Origin: CAVPOO01 sp963707015
GTDB lineage: Bacteria; Pseudomonadota; Gammaproteobacteria; Thiohalobacterales; Thiohalobacteraceae
Length of the DNA stretch: 64,000 bases
Direction: 5' to 3'
NCBI GenBank assembly: GCA_963707015.1
Contig: CAVPOO010000017.1
Location: forward strand, 62,001 to 126,000
Shown one piece after another: positions 44,711-54,976 of the stretch. Under the pieces are notes generated by a model, which saw nothing but the letters and a program-made list of their open reading frames with translations, was not told where the DNA came from and did no database searches. Every line of letters starts with the position of its first letter. Positions within the stretch are counted from its first letter, which is position 1. Position numbers and translations under genes: made by a program.

Positions 44711-44855
44711 GCCCTGTCAGTAGCCGGGTCGTTCCGCCTGGGAAGCTTGTATGGAGGCGTGGTCCGCAATCGAACAGGGTGAGTGGCCTGATACATCTAA
44801 CTTTCCTATAATTGCCGGTCAGTGTGCGTGAATGTTCACGGATCCGGAGGACGTT

Positions 44856-45224
44856 GTGGCTACAGTTGAGCTGACAAAAGATAACTTTGAACAGATCGTG
44901 ACGGAGAACGAGCTTGTGCTGATCGACTACTGGGCAAGCTGGTGTGGTCCCTGCAAGAGTTTTGCGCCTGTGTTTGAGGCGGCTTCAGAAAAATATCCCG
45001 AGATTGTATTTGCCAAGGTCAATACCGAGGAACAACAGGAGCTGGCGGGGCATTTTCAGATTCGTTCGATACCGACACTGATGATATTCCGTGAAAAGAT
45101 TATCATCTTTTCGCAGCCCGGGATGATCCCGAGCCAGGCGCTGGATGAGCTGATTGACAAGGCCCGGGAACTCGACATGGAGCAGGTGCGCAAGGATATT
45201 GAGGCACAGCACGCCAAGGCCTGA
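44856..45224 (+). CDS. Thioredoxin-family protein
   Basis: 122-aa cytoplasmic thioredoxin with active site WCGPCK (Cys30, Cys33) and cis-Pro in SIPTLMIF. A short helical tail follows the fold. GTG 44856 behind GGAGG (44846-44850) is preferred; an ATG at 44832 is in frame. It converges on lon with only 13 bases between. It is likely a secondary thioredoxin rather than the main one. Confidence 0.9.
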   Translation: MATVELTKDNFEQIVTENELVLIDYWASWCGPCKSFAPVFEAASEKYPEIVFAKVNTEEQQELAGHFQIRSIPTLMIFREKIIIFSQPGMIPSQALDELIDKARELDMEQVRKDIEAQHAKA

Positions 45225-45237
45225 GCTGTTTCAACAG

Positions 45238-47631
45238 TCAGCCGAAGACGATATCGACGACGTCGCGGTAGTGAGCTACAAAATGCACGTTCAGCCCTTT
45301 GCGCAGGTGCTCGGGCAGCTCATCAAAATCGCCCTGATTGGCCGCGGGCAGAATCAATTCAGGGATGCCGATACGGCGGGCCGCGATGACTTTCTCGCGG
45401 ATACCTCCGACGGGCAAGACCTGTCCGGTCAGGGTTAATTCACCTGTCATTGCCAGCGGGCCTCGAACCCGCTTTCCCCGCGCGAGAGACAGCAGTGCCG
45501 TGGCCATGGTGATGCCGGCACTGGGCCCGTCTTTTGGTGTTGCGCCTTCCGGAACATGCAGGTGAACGAAGGCCTCATCGAAGAATTCGGGGGCGCCCCT
45601 GAATGCCTTGAGATGTGAGGCGATGTAGCTGTAGGCGATCTCAGCCGATTCACGCATTACCGCACCCAGCTGGCCGGTCAACTTGAACCCGCGGTTTTTG
45701 CTGTGCACCAGCGTGGCTTCAATATTGAGTGTCGCCCCGCCCATTGCCGTCCAGGCGAGGCCGGTGCTGATGCCGACACCGCTGTAGGGTTTTTCCTTTG
45801 TGAACAGCGGTTTGCCGAGGTACGTTTCGACGTCTTTGATATTGACACGCAAGCGCTTGGCCTTGCCATCGACAAACTGTACGGCTGCCTTGCGGATAAT
45901 GCGGGCAAGGCGTTTCTCGACGCCGCGGACACCGGCCTCCCGGGCGTAGCCCTCGATGATCCGGCGCAGCGCCGGGTCCGAGATCTTCAGCTGACCGCGC
46001 GCAATACCCGAGCGCTTGAGCAGTTTGGGCCAGAGGTGGTTCTTTGCAATCTGGAGCTTTTCCGCTGCAATGTAGCCTGACAGCCGGATGGCCTCCATGC
46101 GATCCAGTAGCGGTGCCGGGATGGTGTCGAGCTGATTGGCTGTGCAGATAAACAGGACCTTGGAGAGATCGAAGCGCACATCCAGATAGTGATCCAGGAA
46201 GGCGGTGTTCTGCTCCGGATCGAGGACCTCGAGGAGTGCGGAGGCCGGATCGCCCATGTACGAGGCGCCGATCTTGTCTATTTCATCAAGCATGATCACC
46301 GGATTGGCGACACCGGCCTCCTTGATCGCCTGGATAAACTTGCCGGGCATGGCTCCTATATAAGTGCGACGGTGGCCCTTGATCTCGGCTTCGTCACGCA
46401 TGCCGCCAAGGCTGAAGCGATAGAACTTGCGCCCCAGTGCATCAGCGACTGAGTGGCCGATGGAAGTCTTGCCGACGCCGGGTGGTCCGACCAGCAACAG
46501 GATCGAGCCACTGACCTCACCCTTGAGTGTGCCGACGGCAAGAAACTCGATGATGCGCAGCTTGACGTCCTCCAGGCCATCGTGATCGCGATCCAGTACG
46601 GCACGCGCATGCTGCAGGTCAAGGTGATCCTTGGAATGCTTGCCCCAGGGCAGTGCCGTCATCCAGTCGAGATAGTTGCGTGTGACGGCATATTCCGGCG
46701 AACCTGATTCGAGGATAGACAGCTTCTGCATCTCATCCTCGATGCGCTGACTGGCCCCCTCGGGCACTTCAAGGGAGTCGAGACGTCCCCGAAACCGCTC
46801 GAGGTCGGCCGAGCGATCGTCCTTGGCGATCCCGAGTTCTTCCTGGATTGCCTTCAACTGTTCGCGCAGGAAAAATTTCCGCTGCTGCTCTGACAGATTA
46901 TCCTCAACCTGTTTACGGATCCGCGTCTGCAGTTTCGCCACCTCCAGTTCCTTTCGGATCAGGATCAGCACCTGATGCATACGCCCCAGCACCGGCAGTG
47001 TCTGGAGGACCTCCTGCAGCTCAGCCGTGGGCGCAGTAGTCAGGCTCGCTGCGAAATCTGTCAGTGCAGACGGCTGATTGGGGTTGAAACGGTTCAGGAA
47101 GAACTTCAACTCTTCGCTGTAGAGCGGATTGAGCGGAACCAGCTCCTTGAGGGTGTTGATGATGGCGATGGCGTAGGCCTTGAGTTCATCGGGCTCGCCC
47201 AGCTCGTCTTCCGGATACTCGACCTGTACAACAAATGGCGGCTTGTCGGAAATCCAGCGCAGAATCCGGAAACGCTGAATGCCTTCGGCAATGAACTGTA
47301 TCTTGCCGGAGGCGCGCATCGGGTGATGTATGCGCACAACAGTACCCATGTCATGAAAATCGGCGGCCCGCACCGACTCAATTTCGTCCTTTCGAATGAG
47401 TGCGAGTCCCAGGAGGTGGTGCGCTGTGTCGCCCACTCGGCTGACGGTCTCGATCCAGGGCTCGTCGTCCATCAGCACCGGTACACTCTGCGCCGGGAAA
47501 AAAGGCCTTTCTACCAGCGGTAACAGATACAGCGTGGTGGGGAGGATATCGGTGGGCAGTGCGAGCTCCGCCGTGGTGTAATCCTCGTGCTCGGGCACTA
47601 ACTCGGCATCGATCGGTTCTTGTCCGTCCAT
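45238..47631 (-). CDS. lon: ATP-dependent protease Lon
   Basis: 797-aa cytoplasmic protease that degrades misfolded and regulatory proteins. It has an N-terminal substrate-binding domain (LPLVERPFFPAQ), a coiled region, an AAA+ module with Walker A GPPGVGKTS (about residue 381), and a protease domain with Ser in PKDGPSAG (about 702) and Lys in REKVIAARR. The N-terminus is shorter on conserved sequence than E. coli Lon, with a 30-residue acidic lead. It lies 39 bases after moeA. Confidence 0.96.
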   Translation of the reverse strand: MDGQEPIDAELVPEHEDYTTAELALPTDILPTTLYLLPLVERPFFPAQSVPVLMDDEPWIETVSRVGDTAHHLLGLALIRKDEIESVRAADFHDMGTVVRIHHPMRASGKIQFIAEGIQRFRILRWISDKPPFVVQVEYPEDELGEPDELKAYAIAIINTLKELVPLNPLYSEELKFFLNRFNPNQPSALTDFAASLTTAPTAELQEVLQTLPVLGRMHQVLILIRKELEVAKLQTRIRKQVEDNLSEQQRKFFLREQLKAIQEELGIAKDDRSADLERFRGRLDSLEVPEGASQRIEDEMQKLSILESGSPEYAVTRNYLDWMTALPWGKHSKDHLDLQHARAVLDRDHDGLEDVKLRIIEFLAVGTLKGEVSGSILLLVGPPGVGKTSIGHSVADALGRKFYRFSLGGMRDEAEIKGHRRTYIGAMPGKFIQAIKEAGVANPVIMLDEIDKIGASYMGDPASALLEVLDPEQNTAFLDHYLDVRFDLSKVLFICTANQLDTIPAPLLDRMEAIRLSGYIAAEKLQIAKNHLWPKLLKRSGIARGQLKISDPALRRIIEGYAREAGVRGVEKRLARIIRKAAVQFVDGKAKRLRVNIKDVETYLGKPLFTKEKPYSGVGISTGLAWTAMGGATLNIEATLVHSKNRGFKLTGQLGAVMRESAEIAYSYIASHLKAFRGAPEFFDEAFVHLHVPEGATPKDGPSAGITMATALLSLARGKRVRGPLAMTGELTLTGQVLPVGGIREKVIAARRIGIPELILPAANQGDFDELPEHLRKGLNVHFVAHYRDVVDIVFG

Positions 47632-47670
47632 TGGTTCAGTTCTTGCTGGGGGCTCGGTGGGTGCTCCGGT

Positions 47671-48936
47671 TCATATCAGGCCGGCAAACGGCTGTACCTC
47701 GACGTTTTCGCCGGGCTCAACACCTGCGCATTCGGCAGGCAGAATGATAAAGCAATTCGACCGGCTCATCGATGTCAGGATGTGTGATTCCTGCAAACCG
47801 GTGGTCGATACGCTGAGCGTCCCGTGCGGGTCCTGTGTCAGGATTCCGCGCTGGTACTCCAGTCGGCCTGGGACCTTGGTCAGTCGTGAGGTGCAAGGGA
47901 CCCGCAGGCTTGCTGCCTGTGGGTCGAGCTGACCCATCATCTGCAGTATGGCCGGTTTCACGAACTGGTAAAACGTGACCATGGTAGACACCGGGTTTCC
48001 GGGCAGTCCAAAAAAAACGGCGTTGCCGAGTGTGCCAACCGTAAGCGGCTTGCCGGGTTTCATGGCGATACGCCACAGGTCAATTTCACCCAGTTCATCC
48101 AGAATCTGTTTTACGTAGTCTGCTTCACCAACCGAAACGCCGCCTGATGTGACAACGACGTCGGCCTGCGATGCCGCCTGAGCAAGGGTATCACGGATGG
48201 CATCCGGGTCATCCGGAACGATACCCAGATCGACCAGATCGACGTCTACGCGCTGCAACATCCCGTACAGCAGGTATCGGTTGCTGTCATAAATCTGGCC
48301 TGCTTCAAGTGTATCGCCCGGACTGCGCAACTCGTCGCCCGTGGAGAAAAACGCTGCGCGCAGGCGACGTGTCACGGTGACTTCACTGATTCCCACAGAG
48401 GCAAGCAGGCCAAGCTCGGCGGGCATGACGCGTTTGCCCGGCGTCAGGACCGTGTCAGCCATGGCGATATCCTCGCCCGCCTGGCGGACGTATTCACCCG
48501 CACAATGGCCGGGCTGGATACGGATGTGATCACCTTCGCGCTGCGCCTGTTCTTGCATGATCACAGTGTCGGTGCCGGCAGGCATGACTGCGCCCGTCAT
48601 AATGCGTATTGCCTGGCCAGGCCTGACCTTGTCATTGAAGGGTGCACCGGCCAGGGACTTTCCCGCCACCTTCAGGGTGCGGCTGCCGGATTCGGGCAGA
48701 TCAGTGCTCAAAATCGCGTAACCGTCCATGGCGGAGTTGCTGGCCGGTGGTACATTGACGGGCGATATCACGGTCTCGGCGAGGACACGGCCGAGGGAGG
48801 CGCGCACTGCGACCCGTTCGGTTTCTGCGACGCATCTGGCGAGGCGCATGATGCGTCGGCGCACCTCCTCGACACTCAGCAGAGCGGATTCGGGCGGCGC
48901 GCAAGCATCAGTCACTGGCAAGTCATTTTTCTTCAT
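47671..48936 (-). CDS. moeA: Molybdopterin molybdenumtransferase MoeA
   Basis: Inserts molybdenum into molybdopterin. The 421-aa protein shows the MoeA motifs SAMDGYA, MTGAVMPAGTDTVI, FSTGDEL, VTSGGVSVGEADY and GLPGNPVS. It is the first gene of a leftward pair with lon, an unusual pairing. Confidence 0.96.
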   Translation of the reverse strand: MKKNDLPVTDACAPPESALLSVEEVRRRIMRLARCVAETERVAVRASLGRVLAETVISPVNVPPASNSAMDGYAILSTDLPESGSRTLKVAGKSLAGAPFNDKVRPGQAIRIMTGAVMPAGTDTVIMQEQAQREGDHIRIQPGHCAGEYVRQAGEDIAMADTVLTPGKRVMPAELGLLASVGISEVTVTRRLRAAFFSTGDELRSPGDTLEAGQIYDSNRYLLYGMLQRVDVDLVDLGIVPDDPDAIRDTLAQAASQADVVVTSGGVSVGEADYVKQILDELGEIDLWRIAMKPGKPLTVGTLGNAVFFGLPGNPVSTMVTFYQFVKPAILQMMGQLDPQAASLRVPCTSRLTKVPGRLEYQRGILTQDPHGTLSVSTTGLQESHILTSMSRSNCFIILPAECAGVEPGENVEVQPFAGLI

Positions 48937-49125
48937 TTACAGATTCCCTTGCACTGTCCTGTACAGTACAGGCAGCGTTTGCCGTGCGCTTCGATTCGGG
49001 CAGTCACCTCCTTTAGACTGGATCGTATTGCCCTGAGTACAGATGGTGAATCCCTTGCGATTTTAGCACAGGCCCCCAATGGCCTGATTCTGTTCCACCT
49101 GTGTCAATGAAAGAGGAGTTTGATC

Positions 49126-49818
49126 GTGAAAAAAGGCATTCTGCGTATACTCTGTTGCCTCCTGATCGTGTCCCATGCGCCGGCAAAGGCGGATGATGAT
49201 GACAGGCAGTACAACCAGGTTCGTTTCCAGGTGCAGCGCAGCCAGGCAGTGGCAAACGATCTCATGCAGGCGCTGCTCAGTGTTCATGAAGAGGACACTG
49301 ATCCGGCAGCACTGGCCGACCGAATAAACAAGACCATGAGCTGGGCATTGGAGACGGCCACAGACTACAGGGCGCTCAAACTCATCACGGCCGGTTACCG
49401 TACCCAGCCGGTCTACCGTAAGGAAACGCTGCAGGGTTGGCGCGGCGATCAGGACCTGCAGATCACCGGGTCGGACCTTGCGGCTGTAGCGGAACTCATA
49501 GGCAAACTTCAGGCGCGTCTACAGCTCAGGTCAGTCAGTTTCCTGGTTTCGGACGACAAACGCAGCGGTGTTGAGGATCAGCTGATCAGGCAGGCGCTGG
49601 ATGCCTGTCAGGGGCGGGCACGCCTGATAGCCGACCAACTGGGCTTCAAGTCCTACCGGATTGTCGACCTCAACGTATCCACGGGTGGTGAAATCATCCG
49701 GCCTCAGGAACGCCTGTATGCACGTGCTGCGGCCGCAGAGGGTATCGCGGCGCCGGCCTTGGAGGCCGGTGAGTCGAAGCTGGTGGTGTCCGTCAATGCA
49801 GCCGTGGAGTTGCAATAA
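49126..49818 (+). CDS. SIMPL-domain (DUF541) periplasmic protein
   Basis: 230-aa exported protein with a signal peptide (to about residue 23) and a SIMPL-like domain; conserved-looking parts are the paired YRTQPVYRK and SKLVVSVNAAVEL. Family members occur in the envelope and some respond to oxidative stress, but biochemical function is unknown. GTG 49126 follows AGAGGAG at 49112-49118. It precedes the RND genes by about 260 bases and may be unrelated to them. Confidence 0.8.
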   Translation: MKKGILRILCCLLIVSHAPAKADDDDRQYNQVRFQVQRSQAVANDLMQALLSVHEEDTDPAALADRINKTMSWALETATDYRALKLITAGYRTQPVYRKETLQGWRGDQDLQITGSDLAAVAELIGKLQARLQLRSVSFLVSDDKRSGVEDQLIRQALDACQGRARLIADQLGFKSYRIVDLNVSTGGEIIRPQERLYARAAAAEGIAAPALEAGESKLVVSVNAAVELQ

Positions 49819-50076
49819 TGCTTCGCTGGGCAACCTGGCCCGAGGCGAGTGAACGCCTGGACGCCAGCCTTGCGCTGCCCAGGACCCCGATTGTCTGCCC
49901 CTGCGCAGCGCGCCGCGCGGGTGTCCGGCGCTTTGGACACAAAAAAACGCCATAGTACCGTAAGCTGTCGTAATTCATCGTGGCACTTGCGTTTGTCGCT
50001 CGCGAGGGCATATGTTAGTAACAGTTAATAAACGAATCTATTTGCTTCAGATGTGGGTGACCCAGGGAGCTGCATG

Positions 50077-51297
50077 ATGTATTCGGACGGCTTCACCCTC
50101 GGTGCGCAGGTGTGTCTGACTGTCATCGCCGGTCTCATCGCGCGTTCCTGCTTGAGGCCGGGCTATACGGGCATGCCTGATCGCGCGGAAAAGTCGCTTA
50201 TGACCCTGATGACGGCGCAACAGCCGGCGCACCTGCTGACGCGGAGCGCCTTGATTCTGTACGTGCTGGCGGTGGCTGGCCTGGTGTCGCGACCGGTGGG
50301 GGCTGCCGATGCCGAACTCGCGGTCGCCCCTGTCGACTACCGGCCAGTGACCATTGAACAGGTCTTCGATGGCACTATCGAGGCGGTGCGTCGCTCCACG
50401 GTTTCGGCCCAGACAGCGGGCGAGATCATCGAGCTGCCCTTTGACGTCAATGACTATGTGCCCAAGGACGCGGTCATCGTCCGCTTCGATGATACCAGGC
50501 AGAAGGCGCGCCTCGACAAGGTGAGCGCTGCGCAGACCGAGGCCCGTGCACGCCTGACGGAGTCGGAAAAGGCCTTTCGGCGTGAATCGAGGCTGCTGGA
50601 GGAAAACGCCACCAGCAAGGCCAAATTCGAGAATGCCAAAGCAAACTTCATGGCTGCCCGCGCCAAGCTGGAGCTTGCCGAGGCGGCGGTAGCGGAAGCG
50701 CGGGAGGAGCTTGAGTACACGGTTGTCCGTGCCCCGTTCAGCGGCATCGTCGTGGAACGCTTCGTCGAACCGGGTGAGCAGGTGCAGATCGGGCAGGCGC
50801 TCGGTACCGGGCTGTCATTCGAACAGCTGCGCGCCGTTGTCGAAGTCCCAGGCCGCTATATCAACGGGATTCGCCAGCGCCGACTGGCGCGTGTGCTGTT
50901 GCCAGGCGGGACCGGCGAATCGGTCGATGCCGAGTCGCTGACTGTATTCCCGTTCGCGAACCCGACGACTCACACCTTTACCGTGCGTTTGAATCTCGCC
51001 GAAGGGGAGCATGGGTTCTATCCGGGCATGTTGGCCAAGGTGGCGTTTGACCTCGGAGAGAAACAAGAGCTCGTGGTGCCCAGCCGCGCCATTGTGCATC
51101 GCAGCGAAGTGACCGGCGTCTATGTGGTGAAAGAATCCGGTCAGGTGGGCTTGCGCCAGATCCGCAGCGGACATGCACTGGGTGATGGTCAGACGGTCGT
51201 GCTGGCCGGTCTCGAGGCAGGCGAGAGGGTTGCCCTTGATCCGTTGCAGGCCGGCATAGTTCTCAAGCGGCAGCTCGCTGAGCAGGGTCATGAGTGA
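50077..51297 (+). CDS. RND efflux periplasmic adaptor (HlyD/AcrA type)
   Basis: About 406 aa. A hydrophobic N-terminus is followed by lipoyl-like halves around a helical hairpin (KARLDKVSAAQTEARARL to ELEYTVVRAPFSGIV), then a beta-barrel and membrane-proximal domain. The N-terminus is unusual: two hydrophobic stretches (about 8-25 and 55-75). ATG 50077 behind AGGGAG is one choice; ATG 50200, before the second stretch, would give a standard signal peptide. It overlaps the pump gene by 8 bases. No outer-membrane factor gene is next to it. Confidence 0.88.
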   Translation: MYSDGFTLGAQVCLTVIAGLIARSCLRPGYTGMPDRAEKSLMTLMTAQQPAHLLTRSALILYVLAVAGLVSRPVGAADAELAVAPVDYRPVTIEQVFDGTIEAVRRSTVSAQTAGEIIELPFDVNDYVPKDAVIVRFDDTRQKARLDKVSAAQTEARARLTESEKAFRRESRLLEENATSKAKFENAKANFMAARAKLELAEAAVAEAREELEYTVVRAPFSGIVVERFVEPGEQVQIGQALGTGLSFEQLRAVVEVPGRYINGIRQRRLARVLLPGGTGESVDAESLTVFPFANPTTHTFTVRLNLAEGEHGFYPGMLAKVAFDLGEKQELVVPSRAIVHRSEVTGVYVVKESGQVGLRQIRSGHALGDGQTVVLAGLEAGERVALDPLQAGIVLKRQLAEQGHE

Positions 51298-54200
51298 AGG
51301 TCTGGGGTTTTCCGGTGCGCTGGCCAGGCAGTTCCTGCAGTCCCAGATTACGCCGCTCCTGGCGCTGATGGGCATTCTGCTCGGCGTGTTCGCCGTTCTG
51401 GTGACACCCCGTGAAGAAGAACCGCAGATCGATGTCACTTTCGCGAATGTCTTCATTCCCTTTCCCGGCGCCAGCGCGCGGGAGGTCGAGCAGCTGGTCA
51501 CGACCTCGGCCGAGCAGGTGGTTTCAGAGATCGAGGGCATCAAGCATATCTATTCACTGTCACGGCCCGGGCGAGCCCTGCTGACCGTCGAATTTGATGT
51601 TGGCGAGGACCGCACCCAGGCCATCGTGAGACTCTACAACGCGCTTTATTCGAACCAGGACTGGTTGCCTCAGGGGCTCGGCGTCGGTCAGCCGATCGTG
51701 AAGCCCAAGGGGATCGACGATGTGCCCGTCCTCACGCTCACGCTCTGGACGCAAGACCCGGCGCGAGGTGCTGCTGATCTGAAGAAGGTCGCGCATGCCG
51801 TCGAGGCGGAACTCAAGCGTGTCCCCGGTACACGGGCCGTTTACACCCTCGGTGGTCCGGAAGCGGTCGTGCACGTATTGCTGGACGCGCAGCGCATGGC
51901 GGGCTTCGACATCGCACTGGATGATCTGCGCAAGGCGTTGCGGGATGGGAACGTCTCGCAGGATGCCGGTGCCCTGAGCGCAGAGAACCACGAGATTCCG
52001 GTACGGGCCGGGCAGTTCCTGAGCGAGCCCGAGGAGGTGGGTGCGTTGATCATCGGAATGCGCGAAGGTGCCCCCGTGTACCTGCGTGACGTCGCCGAGA
52101 TCCGTTATGGCCCCGATCAGCCGGAGCAATACGTCTGGTTTGGCACGGGTCCGGCTGCCGCCCGCAAGGGGGTAAGCGCACGCGGCGAGTTCCCCGCGGT
52201 TACGCTCGCGGTGGCGAAGCAGCCGGGTACCAATGCTGTGGTTGTTGCCAGGCAGGTCGTCGAGCGCTTTGCCTCACTCCAGGGGACCTTTGTCCCCGAG
52301 GGTGTCGAGGCAACGGTCACGCGCAATTACGGGGTGACGGCCAACGAGAAGGCCCGGAAGCTCATCGGTAAACTGGTCTTTGCGACGAGCTTTGTGGTTC
52401 TGCTGGTCATGTTCACCTTGGGTTGGCGAGAGGCCATGATTGTCGGTGTGGCTGTCGTGGTAACGCTGGCGATCACGCTGTTTGCCTCCTGGGCCTGGGG
52501 TTTCACGCTCAATCGGGTGTCGTTGTTTGCGCTGATTTTCTCGATCGGGATCCTGGTCGATGACGCGATTGTCGTCGTGGAAAACATTCACCGGCATATG
52601 CAGATGGGCGACCGCACGCTGCTTGAAGCGATCCCGGTCGCCGTTGACGAGGTCGGTGGCCCGACGATCCTTGCCACCTTCACGGTTATCGCTGCCCTGT
52701 TGCCCATGGCCTTCGTGACCGGCTTGATGGGGCCCTACATGAGCCCTATCCCTATCAACGCCAGCATGGGCATGCTCATTTCCCTGGCCGTGGCACTGGC
52801 GGTAACGCCATGGCTGTCATTCCGGGTGCTGCGCGGGGTCAGGCACGCGCATGCGGCCGCGGCGGCGTCAGATGACACGGGGCTGCACAGCCTGTTTACG
52901 CGGACCTTGCGACCTTTCCTTCGGGGTGACGACGGTCGGCGTGCTCGCTGGGGCATGTTCGGGGCTATTGTACTGCTGATTGTTCTGTCGGTCGGGCTGG
53001 CAGCCGCAAAACTTGTCATCCTCAAGATGCTGCCCTTCGACAACAAGTCGGAATTTCAGGTCGTGGTCGACATGCCGGAGGGGACGGCGCTGGAGCAGAC
53101 CAACCGCGTGCTCACCGAACTCGGCCGCTATCTGGCACGGATTCCGGAGGTTACCGATTACCAGGTCTATGCGGGTACGGCCTCGCCTATCAGTTTCAAT
53201 GGGCTGGTGCGCCAGTATTTTCTGCGCAGCGGGGCCAATCTTGGTGACATTCAGGTCAATCTGGTCGACAGGCACGCGCGCGAGCGCGCCAGCCACGACA
53301 TCGCGGGCGCAGTGCGCGGGCCACTGCAGGCCATAGGCAGGCACTATGGCGCCAATGTGAAGCTTGTGGAGGTGCCGCCCGGACCCCCCGTGCTGGCACC
53401 GCTGGTTGCTGAGATCTATGGACTGGATTATGGCGGCCAGCTGCGTGTCGCGGAACAGGTTCGTGAGGTGTTTGAGCAGACCCGCGATATCGTCGATGTT
53501 GACGACAGTGCCGAGGCAGGTGCACTGCGCTGGATTGTGGGTGTCGATCGCCACAAGGCGGCGCAGCTGGGTGTGAGCCAGAGGGACGTGGTATCAGCGA
53601 TCGGCGCCGCCCTGCAGGGCGAAGACATGGGGTACCTGCATGACGCACACGCAAAACACCCGGTGCCGATACGCACAGAGCTGCCGGTCGCAGACAAGGC
53701 CGATGTGGAGTCGCTGCTGGCCTTCAAGGTGCGCAGTGACAATGGCGCGTTGGTTCCGATCGCCGATCTCGTGTCGCTGGTTGAATCGACGCGTGAACAA
53801 GCCGTTTATCACAAGGATCTGCTGCCAGTCGTTTTTGTCACCGGCGATATGGCCGGCGATCTCGATAGTCCGTTGTATGGTATGGCGGATCTTTACCGAA
53901 AACTTGCCGGGCTTCGCGCGGCACAAGACGAGCCGCTGCGTCAGTCGCTGGTGACAGCGCCCGATAATGCGTACCGTTACAGCCTGAAATGGGATGGTGA
54001 ATGGCAGGTCACCTATGAAACCTTCCGCGACATGGGTATCGCCTACACGGTAGGCCTGATCCTGATTTACCTTCTGGTCGTCGCGCAGTTTCATTCCTAC
54101 CTCGTGCCACTGGTCATCATGGCCCCGATCCCGCTGACCATCGTTGGTGTGATGCCCGGGCATGCCTTGCTTGGCGCACAGTTCACGGCGACATCGATGA

Positions 54201-54514
54201 TCGGCATGATTGCCCTGGCAGGCATCATCGTGCGCAACTCCATTCTGTTGGTGGATTTCATCAATCAGGAACTGCGCCGCGGTGTCGGTCTTGAGCAGGC
54301 GGTGGTGCGCGCCGGTGCGGCGCGGGCCAAGCCGATTGTGCTGACGGGGCTGGCAGCGGTTCTTGGCGCATTGTTCATACTGGATGATCCGATCTTCCGC
54401 GGGCTCGCCGTATCTCTTGTCTTCGGTCTGGTGGTCTCGACGCTGCTGACGCTGGTGGTGATACCGATCATGTACTATGCGTTCATGCGCAAGCGCATCC
54501 AGGCTGCCCGGTGA
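51290..54514 (+). CDS. RND efflux permease (AcrB/MMPL-like, hydrophobe/amphiphile exporter)
   Basis: 1074-aa inner-membrane pump with twelve membrane helices and two large periplasmic loops. The proton-relay aspartates are in FSIGILVDDAIVVVENI (helix 4), and the C-terminal half has IIVRNSILLVDFI and GLAVSLVFGLVVSTLL. It resembles the AcrB-type branch more than metal-efflux CusA, but substrate is not determined. Its stop codon lies inside a 40-bp palindrome (54507-54546). Confidence 0.92.
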   Translation: MSEGLGFSGALARQFLQSQITPLLALMGILLGVFAVLVTPREEEPQIDVTFANVFIPFPGASAREVEQLVTTSAEQVVSEIEGIKHIYSLSRPGRALLTVEFDVGEDRTQAIVRLYNALYSNQDWLPQGLGVGQPIVKPKGIDDVPVLTLTLWTQDPARGAADLKKVAHAVEAELKRVPGTRAVYTLGGPEAVVHVLLDAQRMAGFDIALDDLRKALRDGNVSQDAGALSAENHEIPVRAGQFLSEPEEVGALIIGMREGAPVYLRDVAEIRYGPDQPEQYVWFGTGPAAARKGVSARGEFPAVTLAVAKQPGTNAVVVARQVVERFASLQGTFVPEGVEATVTRNYGVTANEKARKLIGKLVFATSFVVLLVMFTLGWREAMIVGVAVVVTLAITLFASWAWGFTLNRVSLFALIFSIGILVDDAIVVVENIHRHMQMGDRTLLEAIPVAVDEVGGPTILATFTVIAALLPMAFVTGLMGPYMSPIPINASMGMLISLAVALAVTPWLSFRVLRGVRHAHAAAAASDDTGLHSLFTRTLRPFLRGDDGRRARWGMFGAIVLLIVLSVGLAAAKLVILKMLPFDNKSEFQVVVDMPEGTALEQTNRVLTELGRYLARIPEVTDYQVYAGTASPISFNGLVRQYFLRSGANLGDIQVNLVDRHARERASHDIAGAVRGPLQAIGRHYGANVKLVEVPPGPPVLAPLVAEIYGLDYGGQLRVAEQVREVFEQTRDIVDVDDSAEAGALRWIVGVDRHKAAQLGVSQRDVVSAIGAALQGEDMGYLHDAHAKHPVPIRTELPVADKADVESLLAFKVRSDNGALVPIADLVSLVESTREQAVYHKDLLPVVFVTGDMAGDLDSPLYGMADLYRKLAGLRAAQDEPLRQSLVTAPDNAYRYSLKWDGEWQVTYETFRDMGIAYTVGLILIYLLVVAQFHSYLVPLVIMAPIPLTIVGVMPGHALLGAQFTATSMIGMIALAGIIVRNSILLVDFINQELRRGVGLEQAVVRAGAARAKPIVLTGLAAVLGALFILDDPIFRGLAVSLVFGLVVSTLLTLVVIPIMYYAFMRKRIQAAR

Positions 54515-54546
54515 GAAATCCGGGCTAGCCCGCATTTCTCACCGGG
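54507..54546. repeat. 40-bp near-perfect palindrome over the RND stop codon
   Basis: Arms 54507-54526 and 54527-54546 pair at 19 of 20 positions with no loop. The right arm in reverse is identical to a third copy at 54957-54976 (CCCGGTGAGAAATGCGGGCT). The RND stop TGA (54512-54514) is inside the left arm. Confidence 0.85.
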
Positions 54547-54606
54547 ATCCCGGATGCTGGCGCAGGGCTCGTGTGTCCGGATGCCGCGCTGGGCGGAGCC
54601 AGGAAA

Positions 54607-54808
54607 GCGAAAGGTCCAGTGGACCTTTCGCCTGCGGAGCGGGCTTGGCACAGCCGAGCCCTGGGCGCGATAAAGTGGTAGCCGTAGCTACCACTTGAGT
54701 GAAGAGCAAGTCGCGGCCGCGACACGGGGCCGTAGGCTAGTCGCGGGAGTGGCCGTAAGCGCGCCAGCTTCGCACTATATACTCCGCGCGACCGCTGCGC
54801 CCCGTCTC
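54607..54808. other. Cluster of perfect hairpins in the 54.5-55.0 kb gap
   Basis: Stems seen: 54607-54617 with 54621-54631 (11 bp perfect, 3-base loop); 54673-54682 with 54687-54696 (10 bp perfect, 4-base loop); the palindrome 54710-54723 (14 bp); 54721-54730 with 54799-54808 (9 of 10); and, nested in that, 54740-54750 with 54781-54792. No protein-like frame was found. It may be a structured RNA, a miniature transposable element, or a repeat cluster. Confidence 0.55.
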
Positions 54809-54956
54809 CGCACCTACGCATGCGCGCCCGCGAGCCGGAGCGCCGGGCGCGCGAGAACCAGCCAGGGCCGGGATAGGCACGGCCTGATTACACGCTGTCT
54901 TTTCCCTGATCTGCACTCTGTTCGTTACCTCAGTGCATTATGTGACTCTATCGCCG

Positions 54957-54976
54957 CCCGGTGAGAAATGCGGGCT
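54957..54976 (+). repeat. Third copy of the 20-bp repeat, at the end of the fusion gene
   Basis: Exact match to the reverse of 54527-54546. It includes the first bases of the stop codon (54975-54977) of the leftward ACP-ligase-PlsC gene. The two facing genes thus each end inside a copy. Confidence 0.85.

Noticed and set aside
54560..54850. A tRNA or tRNA-like gene in the hairpin cluster
   Set aside because: The stems do not form a cloverleaf and no T-arm box GGTTCRA is present.
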